From positions 28,128 through 92,127 of the forward strand of contig JAEULG010000256.1 of assembly GCA_016793875.1 (NCBI GenBank): a DNA stretch of 64,000 nucleotides. Direction: 5' to 3'. The DNA is from Rhodospirillales bacterium. GTDB taxonomy: Bacteria; Pseudomonadota; Alphaproteobacteria; Rhodospirillales; Defluviicoccaceae. The translations under genes and the position numbers were made by a program. The notes under the pieces were generated by a model. That model was not told where the DNA came from, did not search any database, and worked only from the letters and a program-made list of their open reading frames with translations. Below, in pieces: positions 54,394 to 62,989 of the stretch (positions are counted from its first letter, which is position 1; every line of letters starts with the position of its first letter).

Positions 54394-55116
54394 ATGGCAC
54401 GCGTGGCACTGGTTACCGGCGGCACCCGCGGCATCGGCGCGGGCATCGCCAAGCGACTGCAAAAAGATGGCTACAAGGTCGCCGTGTGCGACGTTGTCGA
54501 TGAGCAGATCAGCAAGTTCAAGGACGAAACCGGCATTCCCGGCTTCAGCATCAACGTCGCCGACTATCAGTCGGTCGTCGACGGCGTAAAGAAGGTCGAA
54601 GCCGAGGTCGGGCCGATCGACGTGCTGGTCAACAATGCCGGCATCACCCGGGATGCGCGCTTCGTCAAGATGACGCGCGAGAAGAACTGGGATCCGGTGA
54701 TCGCCGTCAACCTGACCTCCGCCTTCAACACCTGCAACGTCATCCTTCCGGGCATGACCGAGCGCAAGTGGGGCCGCATCGTCAACATCAGCTCGATGAA
54801 CGGCCAGCGCGGCCAGTTCGGTCAGACCAACTATTCGGCGACGAAGGCGGGCATCATCGGCCTGTCGCGCTCGCTGGCGCTGGAGTGCGCCCGCAACGGT
54901 GTCACCGTCAACGTCATCTGCCCCGGCTTCATCCTCACCGAGATGACCGGCGCGATGCCGAAGGACATCCTCGATGCCGAGGTGCAGAAGATCCCGGTGC
55001 AGCGCATCGGCCAGCCGGAAGACATCGCCAACGCCGTTGCCTTCCTCGCTTCCGACGGCGCGAGCTTCATCACCGGCCAGACCCTTTCGGTCAACGGCGG
55101 CCAGCTGATGCCGTAA
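54394..55116 (+). CDS. phaB: Acetoacetyl-CoA reductase
   Basis: 240-residue NADPH-dependent SDR reducing acetoacetyl-CoA to (R)-3-hydroxybutyryl-CoA for polyhydroxybutyrate. The GGCGGAGGAAATC ribosome site fixes the ATG at 54394. Motifs are ALVTGGTRGIGAGIAKRL, VLVNNAGITRDARFVKM, VNISSMNGQRGQFGQTNYSATKAGI (shown in part: Ser, Tyr and Lys of the catalytic triad in order), NVICPGFILTEMT and FITGQTLSVNGGQLM. The GQFGQTNYSA block is typical of PhaB rather than FabG. phaA and phaC are not adjacent. Followed by a strong terminator. Confidence 0.93.
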   Translation: MARVALVTGGTRGIGAGIAKRLQKDGYKVAVCDVVDEQISKFKDETGIPGFSINVADYQSVVDGVKKVEAEVGPIDVLVNNAGITRDARFVKMTREKNWDPVIAVNLTSAFNTCNVILPGMTERKWGRIVNISSMNGQRGQFGQTNYSATKAGIIGLSRSLALECARNGVTVNVICPGFILTEMTGAMPKDILDAEVQKIPVQRIGQPEDIANAVAFLASDGASFITGQTLSVNGGQLMP

Positions 55117-55140
55117 GGCGGCAAGCAGGTCCGAATGGCC

Positions 55141-55172
55141 AAGAGACCGCCGGTCCGCCGGCGGTCTCTTTT
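55141..55172 (+). terminator. Rho-independent terminator after phaB
   Basis: Perfect 13-base stem AAGAGACCGCCGG - TCCG - CCGGCGGTCTCTT followed by TT, starting 25 bases after the phaB stop. As the stem begins with AAGA, the reverse strand also ends in a short U run, so it may act in both directions and also serve the convergent pterin dehydratase gene. Confidence 0.9.
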
Positions 55173-55201
55173 CGTATGCGGACGCCGCAAGTCCGGCAGG
55201 T

Positions 55202-55495
55202 TCAGATGCCGGCGGCCTTGTTCATGAAGCGGGCGAGGCGAAGGTCGCGCTCGGTAACGCCCCCAGCCTCGTGGGTGGTCAGCGTCACCTCGACGCGATT
55301 GTAGACGTTGAACCACTCCGGGTGATGGTCCATCTTTTCGGCCATCAGCGCGCTCCGCGTCATGAACGCAAACGCCTCGTTGAACGTCTTGAAACGAAAG
55401 GTCTTCGAGATGGCGTCGCGCCCGTCGGTTTCCTGCCAGCCATCCAGTTCCGCCACCGCCGCCTGCCGCGCCTCTCCGCTCAGCTTCTCGACCAT
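55202..55495 (-). CDS. phhB: Pterin-4a-carbinolamine dehydratase
   Basis: 97-residue enzyme recycling 4a-hydroxytetrahydropterin. The ATG at 55495 follows AAGGGGTGAG; the longer open frame to 56218 is a shadow. The core [20 protein letters not shown], then [20 protein letters not shown] with the HHPEW motif (His-His-Pro, about 58-62) and [18 protein letters not shown], is unmistakable. Phenylalanine hydroxylase is not in the window, and many bacteria carry this gene without it. Confidence 0.95.
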   Translation of the reverse strand: MVEKLSGEARQAAVAELDGWQETDGRDAISKTFRFKTFNEAFAFMTRSALMAEKMDHHPEWFNVYNRVEVTLTTHEAGGVTERDLRLARFMNKAAGI

Positions 55496-55573
55496 GGTCT
55501 CACCCCTTCCATCCGCCATCTGGTGCCTGCGCCCAAGCCGGCGATCGCAACCGCCCAACTGCTGAGCACGCCG

Positions 55574-56008
55574 ATGGGAGCGCGATCGCCGATCTTTGCC
55601 CGCCGCCGGCCCGCTGCCCCGCGCAGTGGGCCACCCACCCTCGACGACATCGACCGGATCGCGCGAACGGCGCTGGCCGATCTGCCGGAGCCGTTCGCTT
55701 CGCACGTGCGCGGCATCCTGGTGCGGGTCGAGGAGTTCTGCGATGACGAGACCGAGGCCGAGATGGGCCTGGAGAGTCCGTTCGACCTGCTCGGCCTCTA
55801 CCGAGGCGTCTCGCTCGACCGAAAGAGTATCATCGATCCGAACCCGCACTTTGATGCAATCTTTCTCTATCGCCGGCCGATCCTCGACTACTGGTGCGAG
55901 ACCGGCGAGGACCTGGAACACGTCGTCCGCCATGTCCTGCTCCACGAGATCGGCCATCACTTCGGCTTCAGCGACGACGACATGCACCGCATCGAGGAGG
56001 CCGAGTAG
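55574..56008 (+). CDS. Zincin-like metallopeptidase family protein
   Basis: 144 residues from ATG 55574; a GTG at 55523 is also in frame and neither has a clear ribosome site. The C-terminal metal site is [20 protein letters not shown] (about 124-143), HExxH with a further Asp/His. The N-terminal half has [16 protein letters not shown] and [20 protein letters not shown]. This small family (formerly DUF1025) occurs widely; substrates are unknown. It is divergent from phhB, 78 bases apart. Confidence 0.88.
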   Translation: MGARSPIFARRRPAAPRSGPPTLDDIDRIARTALADLPEPFASHVRGILVRVEEFCDDETEAEMGLESPFDLLGLYRGVSLDRKSIIDPNPHFDAIFLYRRPILDYWCETGEDLEHVVRHVLLHEIGHHFGFSDDDMHRIEEAE

Positions 56009-56048
56009 CTGCCGTTCGCGGCGTTTCGAGCGGGCGTAAGGCGCTGGC

Positions 56049-56993
56049 CTACGGCTGCGTCGGCACCAGCACGCCATCGGCGTTGCGGCGGAGCGGGTAG
56101 GGCTGCTTCGCCAGGGGCGCACCCGGCGCCTCGCTGACCGAAACGCCGTACGGCCAGCCGGCCGGGGCGATAGCGATATAGCGGGCGTAGCCGCCGGTGC
56201 CGCCCTGCGGCTTGGCAAAGCCGATGGCGATCAGCGCGCCGGCCTCCGGCACCTGGTCGAGGTTGGCGACCCCCTCCGCCTGGGTGAAGTGGTTGTGCAT
56301 CAGCCAAGCCTCGCCTTCCAGGGTCGGCGTCGTGTCGGTGTCCAGCGGCTCGTGGCCGTGGAACAGGATGTGGCGCTGGAGGTGCAGGAATTGCAGTGCC
56401 GCGAGGCTGACGCCCGGAAACGGCTTCTGGCTGAAGCGCTGCACGTCGTCCCACTTTTTCGACCAGTCGGTGCGGATCATCACCACCGATCCTTCCGGAA
56501 TGCGGCCGTGCTTGTCTTCCCACGCCGCGATGTCTTCGACGCTGGCGTGGTAGCCGGGATCGGCGCCGACCTTGTCGTGCACGTCGACGACGACGAGCGG
56601 GCGCACGGCATAGGTCGCCGGCAGGTCGCTGATCGTGGCGCCGTACTCATCCCAGTGGGCCGGCGGATCGAGCTGCGTGCCGTATTGGTCGGTCGGCAGA
56701 CCGTAGGCGGTGGCGACGAAGCCGTCCTTGGCGTAGGTGAATTCCTGGCCCTTGACGATCTCCCCCGGGATGTCGGCAACGGCGACGGCAGCGCGGAACT
56801 GCGCCTGGGCGAAACCGGGCCAGACCGGGATGGTCGGGCTGAAGGAATGGGTCAGATCGATGTACTTCGCCGGCTTCAGCGCGCTGTCGTAGACGGACCA
56901 CAGCGCGAGGTTGTCACTCCGGGCATCGCCGGCAACCATCGCTGCGGCCAGCGCCGCCAGCACCACGAACTTTAGCGAGCGGACGTTGCGCAT
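56049..56993 (-). CDS. Secreted cyclase-family (kynurenine-formamidase-like) hydrolase
   Basis: 314 residues with a signal peptide ([20 protein letters not shown]). The cyclase core has [20 protein letters not shown] (about 43-62) and metal region [16 protein letters not shown] (about 104-119). The family motif HxGTHxDxPxH is altered: both first His positions are Gln, while Asp, Pro and the last His remain. [20 protein letters not shown] and [20 protein letters not shown] carry further His/Glu ligands. An exported amidase or lactone hydrolase is possible. Substrate not determined. Confidence 0.83.
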   Translation of the reverse strand: MRNVRSLKFVVLAALAAAMVAGDARSDNLALWSVYDSALKPAKYIDLTHSFSPTIPVWPGFAQAQFRAAVAVADIPGEIVKGQEFTYAKDGFVATAYGLPTDQYGTQLDPPAHWDEYGATISDLPATYAVRPLVVVDVHDKVGADPGYHASVEDIAAWEDKHGRIPEGSVVMIRTDWSKKWDDVQRFSQKPFPGVSLAALQFLHLQRHILFHGHEPLDTDTTPTLEGEAWLMHNHFTQAEGVANLDQVPEAGALIAIGFAKPQGGTGGYARYIAIAPAGWPYGVSVSEAPGAPLAKQPYPLRRNADGVLVPTQP

Positions 56994-57039
56994 GCTTTCG
57001 TTCTCCCTGAGTCATCAAAGCCGTGCCGGATCTTACCGC

Positions 57040-60000
57040 TCAATACTCGCGCACATCGCGGACGCCGGGGACGGCGCGCAGGCGGTCGGCCAGGGCGGCG
57101 GTGATCCGCCGGGGCTGCGGCAGCAGGATCTCGGCCTCGCGGCCGCCGCCGAGCCATGCAAACAGGCGGATCTGGCCGCGTCCCGGTCCGGCCTCAGCGA
57201 GCGCGGCGACGATGGCGGGAAGTGGCTTGTCATCGTCGATGTAGATTTCGATGCCGTCGGAGACACGGTCGACGGCGCGCTCCAACGGCTCCAGCTTCTG
57301 CACGACGCAGCGCACCCCATCCCCGTCGCCCTGGGCGGTGACGTGCAGCAGGAGCGAGGATCCGGCCTCCAGCCGGCCACGTTCGGCAGCCAATACCTCG
57401 GAGAATACCGTGACTTCGAATACGCCGGAGGTATCGGAGAGCTGCACGAAGGCATACTTGCTGCCCTTGGCCGAGGTCCGCTCCTTCCGCCCGATGACGG
57501 TGCCGGCGAGCAGGACATTGCTGGAGCGGCCCGAGGCCAGCAGGTCGGCCCAGCGGGTCACCTTCAGCCGCTTCAGCTTGCCGGCGTAGCTGTCGAGGGG
57601 ATGGGCCGAGAGGTAGAAGCCCACCGCCTCCAGCTCCTCGCTCAGGCGCTGCATCGGCGGCCAGTCGGGGACATCGGCAAGCTGCAGGCGCGGGGCCTGC
57701 TGGAAGGCGGCAGCGCCGAACAGGGCAATCTGGTCAGTGTCCTGCGTCTCGCCGGCGGTGGCGAGCCGCAGCATCGCCTCGATGCTGGCGTGAACCCGCC
57801 GGCGGTTGGGATCGAGGCTGTCGAAGGCACCGGCGCGCGCCATGTTTTCCAGCTGCCGCTTGTTCAGGAAGCGGCCGACCAGACGCTGGGCGAAGTCGGC
57901 CAGCGAGCGGAAGGGGCCGCCGCGCCGCCGTTCCTCCACCAGCCGGCGGGCCGCGGGCTCGCCCACCGTCTTGATGCCGCACAGCGCGTAGCGGATGCCG
58001 CCGCGTTCGCCTGGCTCGACGCAGAAGGCGGCCTCTGAGGCGTTGACGTCGGGTGGCAGCAGGCGGATGTCGAGTCGGCTCAGCTCCTGGCGGAAGGCGC
58101 CCAGCTTATCGCTGTTGTTGAGATCGAGGGTCATCGAGGCGGCGAAGAATTCCAGCGGCCGGTTCGCCTTGAGCCATGCCGTTTGGTAGGCGATCAGTGC
58201 GTAGGCTGCGGCATGCGACTTGTTGAACCCGTAGCCGGCGAACTTGGCGACGAGATCGAAGATCTGGCTTGCCTTGGCCTGCGGCACCGCCCGGGCGACC
58301 GCGCCCTCGATGAACGACGCGCGCTGCTTGTCCATCTCCTCCTTGATCTTCTTGCCCATCGCCCGGCGCAGCAGGTCGGCGCTACCCAGCGAATAGCCCG
58401 ACAGCTCCTGCGCGATCTGCATCACCTGCTCCTGGTAGATCATGATGCCGTGGGTCTCGCGCAGGATCGGCTCCAGCGTCGGGTAGAGCCAGTCGGCCTT
58501 TTCCTCGTCGTGCTTGCGGCGGATGTAGCTCGGGATGTTGTCCATCGGCCCCGGCCGGTAGAGGGCGACGACGGCAATGATGTCCTCGAAGGTATCCGGC
58601 TTCATCTTGCGCAGCACATCGCGCATGCCGGAGCTTTCGAGCTGGAATACGCCGACGGTATCGCCGCGCCCGAGCATCTCGAAGGTGGGCGGGTCGTCCA
58701 GCGGCAGGTCCGCCACGTCGAGGCTCTCTCCGCGGCCGGCGCGCAGCAGTTCGACCGTCTTCGCCAGCACGGTCAGCGTCTTCAGCCCGAGGAAGTCGAA
58801 CTTCACGAGGCCGGCCTGCTCCACCCACTTCATGTTGAAGCCGGTCACCAGCAGGTCGGAGCGGGGATCGCGGTAGAGCGGGATCAGCTCCGATAGCGGC
58901 CGGTCAGCGATGACGACGCCGGCGGCGTGGGTCGAGGCGTGGCGGTAGAGGCCCTCGAGCTTGCGGGCGATGTCGACGAGACGGGCGATGGTCTCGTCCT
59001 CCGCGACCATCGCCCGGAGCTGCGGCTCCGCCTTCAGCGCCCCGTCGAGGCTCACCGGGTTGGCAGGGTTGTTGGGGACCAGCTTGCAGATGCGGTCGAC
59101 CTGGCCGTAGGGGAGGCCGAGGACCCGGCCGACGTCGCGCAGCACCGCCCGCGCCTGCAGCTTGCCGAAGGTGATGATCTGCGCCACCCGGTCGGCGCCG
59201 TACTTCTCCTGGACGTGGCGGATCACCTCATCGCGCCGATCCTGGCAGAAGTCGATGTCGAAGTCCGGCATCGAGACGCGCTCGGGATTGAGGAAGCGCT
59301 CGAACAGCAGGCCGAAGCGCAAGGGGTCGAGGTCGGTGATCTGCAGCGACCAAGCCACGACCGAGCCGGCGCCGGAGCCGCGCCCCGGCCCCACCGGGAT
59401 GCCGTGGCCCTTGGTCCACTGGATGAACTCGGAGACGATCAGGAAGTAGCCGGCAAAGCCCATCTGGCAGATGACGCCGAGCTCATAGGCCAGCCGCTCA
59501 CGGTAGTCCTTCTCCTTGTAGCCGGCCGGCGGGCCGTCCGGCATCGCCCGCAGCCGCGCTTCGAGGCCGTCGGCGGCCAGCGCCCGCAGCGCCGCCTCCT
59601 CGCCGCCGGCTTCGCCGCAGTCGTAGGGCGGCAGCATCGTCTTGACCTTGTCGATGGCAAAGGCGCAGCGGCGGGCGATGAGCACGGTGTTGGCGACGGC
59701 GTCGGGGAGGTCGGCGAACGCCGCCCGCATCTCGGCGCCGCTCTTGAAGCCGTGCTCGCGGGTCAGTCGCCGGCGGTTGCCATCGGCGATGTGCACCCCC
59801 TGCGCAATGCACAGCAGCGCATCGTGCGCCTCGTACATCCCGGGTGCGGCGAAGTAGGCATCGTTGGTGGCGACGATCGGCAGGCCGTGGTCGCGAGCGA
59901 GCGCCAGCAGCGCCGGCTCGACCGCCTGCTCGGCTTCCAGGCCGTGGCGCTGCAGCTCGACGTAGAGGCGGTCGCCGAAAGCGGCATGCAGTTGGGCCGC

Positions 60001-60495
60001 CGCGCCGTGCGCGACATCGGCCCGGCCGTCGAGCAGCGGGCGGGCGAGGGGACCGTCGACCCCGCCGGTCAGCAGGATCAGGCCGTCGGCATGGCCGCAG
60101 AGGCTGGCGAGCGGAACGTGCGGATCGGGATCGCCGTCGGCACCGGCGTAGGCGTCGGCCAGCAACTGCAGCAGGTTGCGCCAGCCCGCGGCGTTCTGCA
60201 CCAGCAGCACCACCGCCTCGCGGCTCGCCGGGGCGCGCCCTGCGGACGGCCGCCCGGCGCCGGGGACCGCGGCCGGCGAGAGCGAGAGCTGGCAGCCGAT
60301 GATCGGCTGGATGCCCTTCTCCCGCAGCACGGTGGAGACCTCCATGCCGCCGAAGACGTTGTTGGTGTCGGTGACGGCGACCGCCGGCATGCCGTGCTGC
60401 CGGCACAGCCCCGGCAGCTCCTTGACCCGGATCGCCCCCTCGGAGAGGGAGTAGGCAGTATGCACCCGCAGATGGACGAACTCAGCCTGCGCCAT
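57040..60495 (-). CDS. dnaE: DNA polymerase III subunit alpha
   Basis: 1151-residue replicative polymerase. The N-terminal PHP domain starts FVHLRVHTAYSLSEGAIRVK; the AVTDTNNVFGG loop lacks the His of active PHP exonucleases, so the PHP is probably non-catalytic. The palm has PVGPGRGSGAGSVVAWSLQI and catalytic VSMPDFDIDFCQDRRDEVI (about 388-406). A finger/beta-binding region follows, then the C-terminal OB domain (VLLAGTVIGRKERTSAKGSK). No C-terminal proofreading domain, as normal for DnaE. No operon partner adjacent. Confidence 0.97.
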   Translation of the reverse strand: MAQAEFVHLRVHTAYSLSEGAIRVKELPGLCRQHGMPAVAVTDTNNVFGGMEVSTVLREKGIQPIIGCQLSLSPAAVPGAGRPSAGRAPASREAVVLLVQNAAGWRNLLQLLADAYAGADGDPDPHVPLASLCGHADGLILLTGGVDGPLARPLLDGRADVAHGAAAQLHAAFGDRLYVELQRHGLEAEQAVEPALLALARDHGLPIVATNDAYFAAPGMYEAHDALLCIAQGVHIADGNRRRLTREHGFKSGAEMRAAFADLPDAVANTVLIARRCAFAIDKVKTMLPPYDCGEAGGEEAALRALAADGLEARLRAMPDGPPAGYKEKDYRERLAYELGVICQMGFAGYFLIVSEFIQWTKGHGIPVGPGRGSGAGSVVAWSLQITDLDPLRFGLLFERFLNPERVSMPDFDIDFCQDRRDEVIRHVQEKYGADRVAQIITFGKLQARAVLRDVGRVLGLPYGQVDRICKLVPNNPANPVSLDGALKAEPQLRAMVAEDETIARLVDIARKLEGLYRHASTHAAGVVIADRPLSELIPLYRDPRSDLLVTGFNMKWVEQAGLVKFDFLGLKTLTVLAKTVELLRAGRGESLDVADLPLDDPPTFEMLGRGDTVGVFQLESSGMRDVLRKMKPDTFEDIIAVVALYRPGPMDNIPSYIRRKHDEEKADWLYPTLEPILRETHGIMIYQEQVMQIAQELSGYSLGSADLLRRAMGKKIKEEMDKQRASFIEGAVARAVPQAKASQIFDLVAKFAGYGFNKSHAAAYALIAYQTAWLKANRPLEFFAASMTLDLNNSDKLGAFRQELSRLDIRLLPPDVNASEAAFCVEPGERGGIRYALCGIKTVGEPAARRLVEERRRGGPFRSLADFAQRLVGRFLNKRQLENMARAGAFDSLDPNRRRVHASIEAMLRLATAGETQDTDQIALFGAAAFQQAPRLQLADVPDWPPMQRLSEELEAVGFYLSAHPLDSYAGKLKRLKVTRWADLLASGRSSNVLLAGTVIGRKERTSAKGSKYAFVQLSDTSGVFEVTVFSEVLAAERGRLEAGSSLLLHVTAQGDGDGVRCVVQKLEPLERAVDRVSDGIEIYIDDDKPLPAIVAALAEAGPGRGQIRLFAWLGGGREAEILLPQPRRITAALADRLRAVPGVRDVREY

Positions 60496-60660
60496 TCCAT
60501 CGCTCCCTCGCCCCGGCCGCCCTTATCCCGCTGCCGCCGCCCTGTCTACCCGAACATCAATCCGGCGAGCCGGCGAAATGGGGTGCGGGCGCACCCACTG
60601 CGGAGACTGCAGCATGGATGACAGTGCGGCCGTCGGGCGAGGGCCGCTGGCGGAGACCAC
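60496..60660. other. Upstream region of dnaE without a gene
   Basis: About 165 bases holding the dnaE promoter. Its lower half (minus strand upstream of 60495) shows no clear -35/-10 pair. The palindrome-rich block listed separately follows. Confidence 0.4.
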
Positions 60661-60667
60661 CTACTAA

Positions 60668-60756
60668 CCCTCTCCAGCCCGGCGGGAGAGGGAGGGGGCC
60701 CGCGCAGCGCGGGAGGGTGTGGGGAGGGGGCATGCCCCCAGCCGGCGGCGCAGCCG
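60668..60756. repeat. Palindrome-rich intergenic element (REP-like)
   Basis: Consecutive inverted repeats: CCCTCTCC-N8-GGAGAGGG (about 60668-60692), CCCGCG-cag-CGCGGG (60699-60713), the perfect 14-mer GGGGGCATGCCCCC (about 60726-60739) and GGCGGC-gca-GCCGCC (60743-60757). It lies at the 3' end of the NACHT gene, whose stop is at 60761. Composition resembles short mobile palindromic repeats of proteobacteria. Confidence 0.6.
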
Positions 60757-60760
60757 CCGC

Positions 60761-62974
60761 TTACGGATAAACCGGGACCACGTCCGCCACCGGTAATCCA
60801 AACTTCTCGGCCACGATCCACGCAGCCAGCGCCCGGGCGGCGGCACCTTGCATCTGCCACGCCCGATCATTCATCCGCTCCTGCAGCGCCGCATGAATCT
60901 TCCTCTCGCCCGTCGCTGCCGTCAGCGCCTGCACCGCCGCTACCCGCACAAACTCCGAATCGTCGGTCAACAGGGTGAGGATCGCCGCGCCGACCTCTGC
61001 CTCGCTTACCGCTGCCGCCAGCACCTCCGCCGCCGCGGCACGCACATGCGCCTCGTCGTCGGCTAGCCGTGCGAGGACCACTGTACGCACCTCCGCCTCG
61101 CTCATCGTTGACCTCGCCTCCCGCACCGTGAACATTCGCACGAGCCAGTCGTTGTCAGCCACCCGCACTAGCAGCGTAGAGCGGGTTTTCTCGTCGTCTA
61201 CCGTTGCCACCTTTGCAGCCACCGGCTCTTGGCTGTCGCCGGCTAGCCGCGCCCGCAGGTCAGCGCGCACAGCGACCCCCGTCGCCGAGAGCGCTGGCTC
61301 CGCCGCCGCGCGCACAAGCCAGTCGTCGTCGGCCAGCCGCTTCAGCAGTGCTGCGCTAACCTCGACGCCGTTCACCGCCGCTGCCAGCACCTCTGCCGTG
61401 GCCTGACGAACTAACGCATCATCGTCGGCCAGCCGCCCCAGCAGCGCTGCCCGAACCTCCAACTCATCCACCGCGGCTGCCAATGTCTGTACCGCCGCCC
61501 GGCGCGCAAACCCATCGTCGTCGCCTAGCCGCGCTAATATCACCGCCGCGAGGTCGTCCGAAAAGCGCCTCTCCCAGGCGCACAGCACGCCGAAAATCGG
61601 GAGCAGCACCCATTCCCGCTCCTTCAGTGCGTCGAGCGCCCAACCCGTCACCAACGCCGTTGTAACTGGCAGCGGTGCGCTGCCGACGCCGGCTAGCCGC
61701 AGGCAGGCGAATTGCGGACGGAACAGGCAGTCGTCGAGAGCGTTGCCGCTGGCCAGAATGGTCGCGAACAGGTGCTGGTATTTCGCCAGCTCGTTCTGCA
61801 CGGCGAGCGCGTAGAGCGGCCAGACCTCGCGCCAGTCGGGGTGGTCCCAGTAATGGGCGATCAACGCCGTACGTTCTTTCTCGCCCTTCTTCGCCACGGC
61901 GCGGGCGGCGTAGAACTCCTCGAAGGTCAGGTGCAGGAAGCCGAAGCGGTCGGGGGCCTGCGCCACCAGCACGCCGATCAGGTCCTCGGCGGCGGCAACG
62001 AAGCGGTCCGCCTCCGTGTCCTGCTCGCGGCCGGTGTAGCCGCGGGCCGCCAGCACCGCCTTCGCTGTTTCCTTCAACATCGTGCGGTCGAACAGCACCC
62101 GGCCTTCGATCATCCCCTCCAGCGCAAGCCGGTCCAGCAGCTCCGGCAGGTAGTCTCCCGGAAGGTAGCGCTGGGCCTCGCGGATGCGGTGCGCCGCCCA
62201 GGTGTCACACAGCGAGGCATCGGCCGCTGCGTAGAACTCCCAGCGGTCGTGGGGCAGCCGCTTGCGCGTCTTGAAGAACAGGACGGCAAGCGTCAGCAGC
62301 AGGGCATTGCCGCGCACCTGCCGCAGGCCGGCATCGCCCTTCAGGTCGGCGGCGACCCGCCGGGCGTCCAGTTGCAGTCCTTCCTTCTTCGCCAGCACCG
62401 CCTCCCAGCGGGCCAGCACCTGTTCGATTTGCGGATCCGAGAGACTGGGCAGCACCGCCCGCGTCCAGCCGGCGCCGAGGCCGCCGCGTGGCTCCCCCGC
62501 CGGGCGGGTGCTGATCACCCAGCGGTCGTTCGGTCGCAGGCACACCGCCTGGACTTCCGCCGCGAAGCGGCCACGCTCGCCTGGATCGCGGACCTCGTCG
62601 ATGCCGTCCAGCAGCCACAGCATCGGCCGCTTCAGCCAAGCCGCGATCGCCTGCGAGCCGATCTCCCCCATCTTCGGCAGCCGGCTTTGCAGGTACGCGA
62701 TGAGGCGGCCTTCGCACGGCCCTTCCTCCGCTTCCCAGTCGGAAAGCTTGACCAGGACCGGAAACGGCTCGGCGGCCGGCTGCTCGCGCCATCGCGCCGC
62801 CGCCTGCAGCAGCGTCCGGCGCAGCAGCGTCGATTTGCCTTCGCCCGGTGCGCCGACGATCAGCAGCTTCGGCTCGCGCGCCATCACCCGCCGCGCCGGC
62901 TCGCGCCGAACCGCCTGCTCCTTCGCCTGCCGCTCGTCCCGTTCGTCTTTCCCATTCTTTCCCCGCTCGCGCAT
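60761..62974 (-). CDS. NACHT (STAND) ATPase with C-terminal HEAT-like repeats
   Basis: 737-residue protein from ATG 62974. After a highly charged linker (about 1-32) comes a NACHT NTPase: Walker A KLLIVGAPGEGKSTLLRRTL (about 35-54), Walker B MLWLLDGIDEVRDPGERGRF (about 117-136) and the WVISTRPAGEP sensor block. A winged-helix region with FGFLHLTFEEFYAARAVAK follows, then at least eight HEAT-type repeats of about 34 residues (e.g. LARLGDDDGFARRAAVQTLA, LGRLADDDALVRQATAEVLA). Such STAND ATPases are antiphage sensors in the Avs/bNACHT sense. The same frame continues upstream into a SIR2 gene, separated only by one TAG; no Shine-Dalgarno stands before this ATG. Confidence 0.88.
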   Translation of the reverse strand: MRERGKNGKDERDERQAKEQAVRREPARRVMAREPKLLIVGAPGEGKSTLLRRTLLQAAARWREQPAAEPFPVLVKLSDWEAEEGPCEGRLIAYLQSRLPKMGEIGSQAIAAWLKRPMLWLLDGIDEVRDPGERGRFAAEVQAVCLRPNDRWVISTRPAGEPRGGLGAGWTRAVLPSLSDPQIEQVLARWEAVLAKKEGLQLDARRVAADLKGDAGLRQVRGNALLLTLAVLFFKTRKRLPHDRWEFYAAADASLCDTWAAHRIREAQRYLPGDYLPELLDRLALEGMIEGRVLFDRTMLKETAKAVLAARGYTGREQDTEADRFVAAAEDLIGVLVAQAPDRFGFLHLTFEEFYAARAVAKKGEKERTALIAHYWDHPDWREVWPLYALAVQNELAKYQHLFATILASGNALDDCLFRPQFACLRLAGVGSAPLPVTTALVTGWALDALKEREWVLLPIFGVLCAWERRFSDDLAAVILARLGDDDGFARRAAVQTLAAAVDELEVRAALLGRLADDDALVRQATAEVLAAAVNGVEVSAALLKRLADDDWLVRAAAEPALSATGVAVRADLRARLAGDSQEPVAAKVATVDDEKTRSTLLVRVADNDWLVRMFTVREARSTMSEAEVRTVVLARLADDEAHVRAAAAEVLAAAVSEAEVGAAILTLLTDDSEFVRVAAVQALTAATGERKIHAALQERMNDRAWQMQGAAARALAAWIVAEKFGLPVADVVPVYP

Positions 62975-62986
62975 CGCCGTGCGGAG

Positions 62987-62989
62987 CTA
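62987..62989 (-). other. In-frame amber codon between SIR2 and NACHT
   Basis: The only stop between the two frames is TAG (CTA on the plus strand). Four sense codons, Leu-Arg-Thr-Ala, then separate it from the ATG of the NACHT part. Minus-strand context reads CCCTGTAGCTCC. There is no second nearby stop and no clear ribosome site for the downstream ATG. Confidence 0.8.

Noticed and set aside
55202..56218. 338-codon protein reading through phhB upstream
   Set aside because: Only the last 97 residues match the family, and a good ribosome site precedes the ATG at 55495; the rest overlaps the divergent metallopeptidase gene.
58927..60621. 564-codon open frame antisense to dnaE
   Set aside because: Composition and lack of motifs mark it as a shadow; it runs past the dnaE start into the promoter region.
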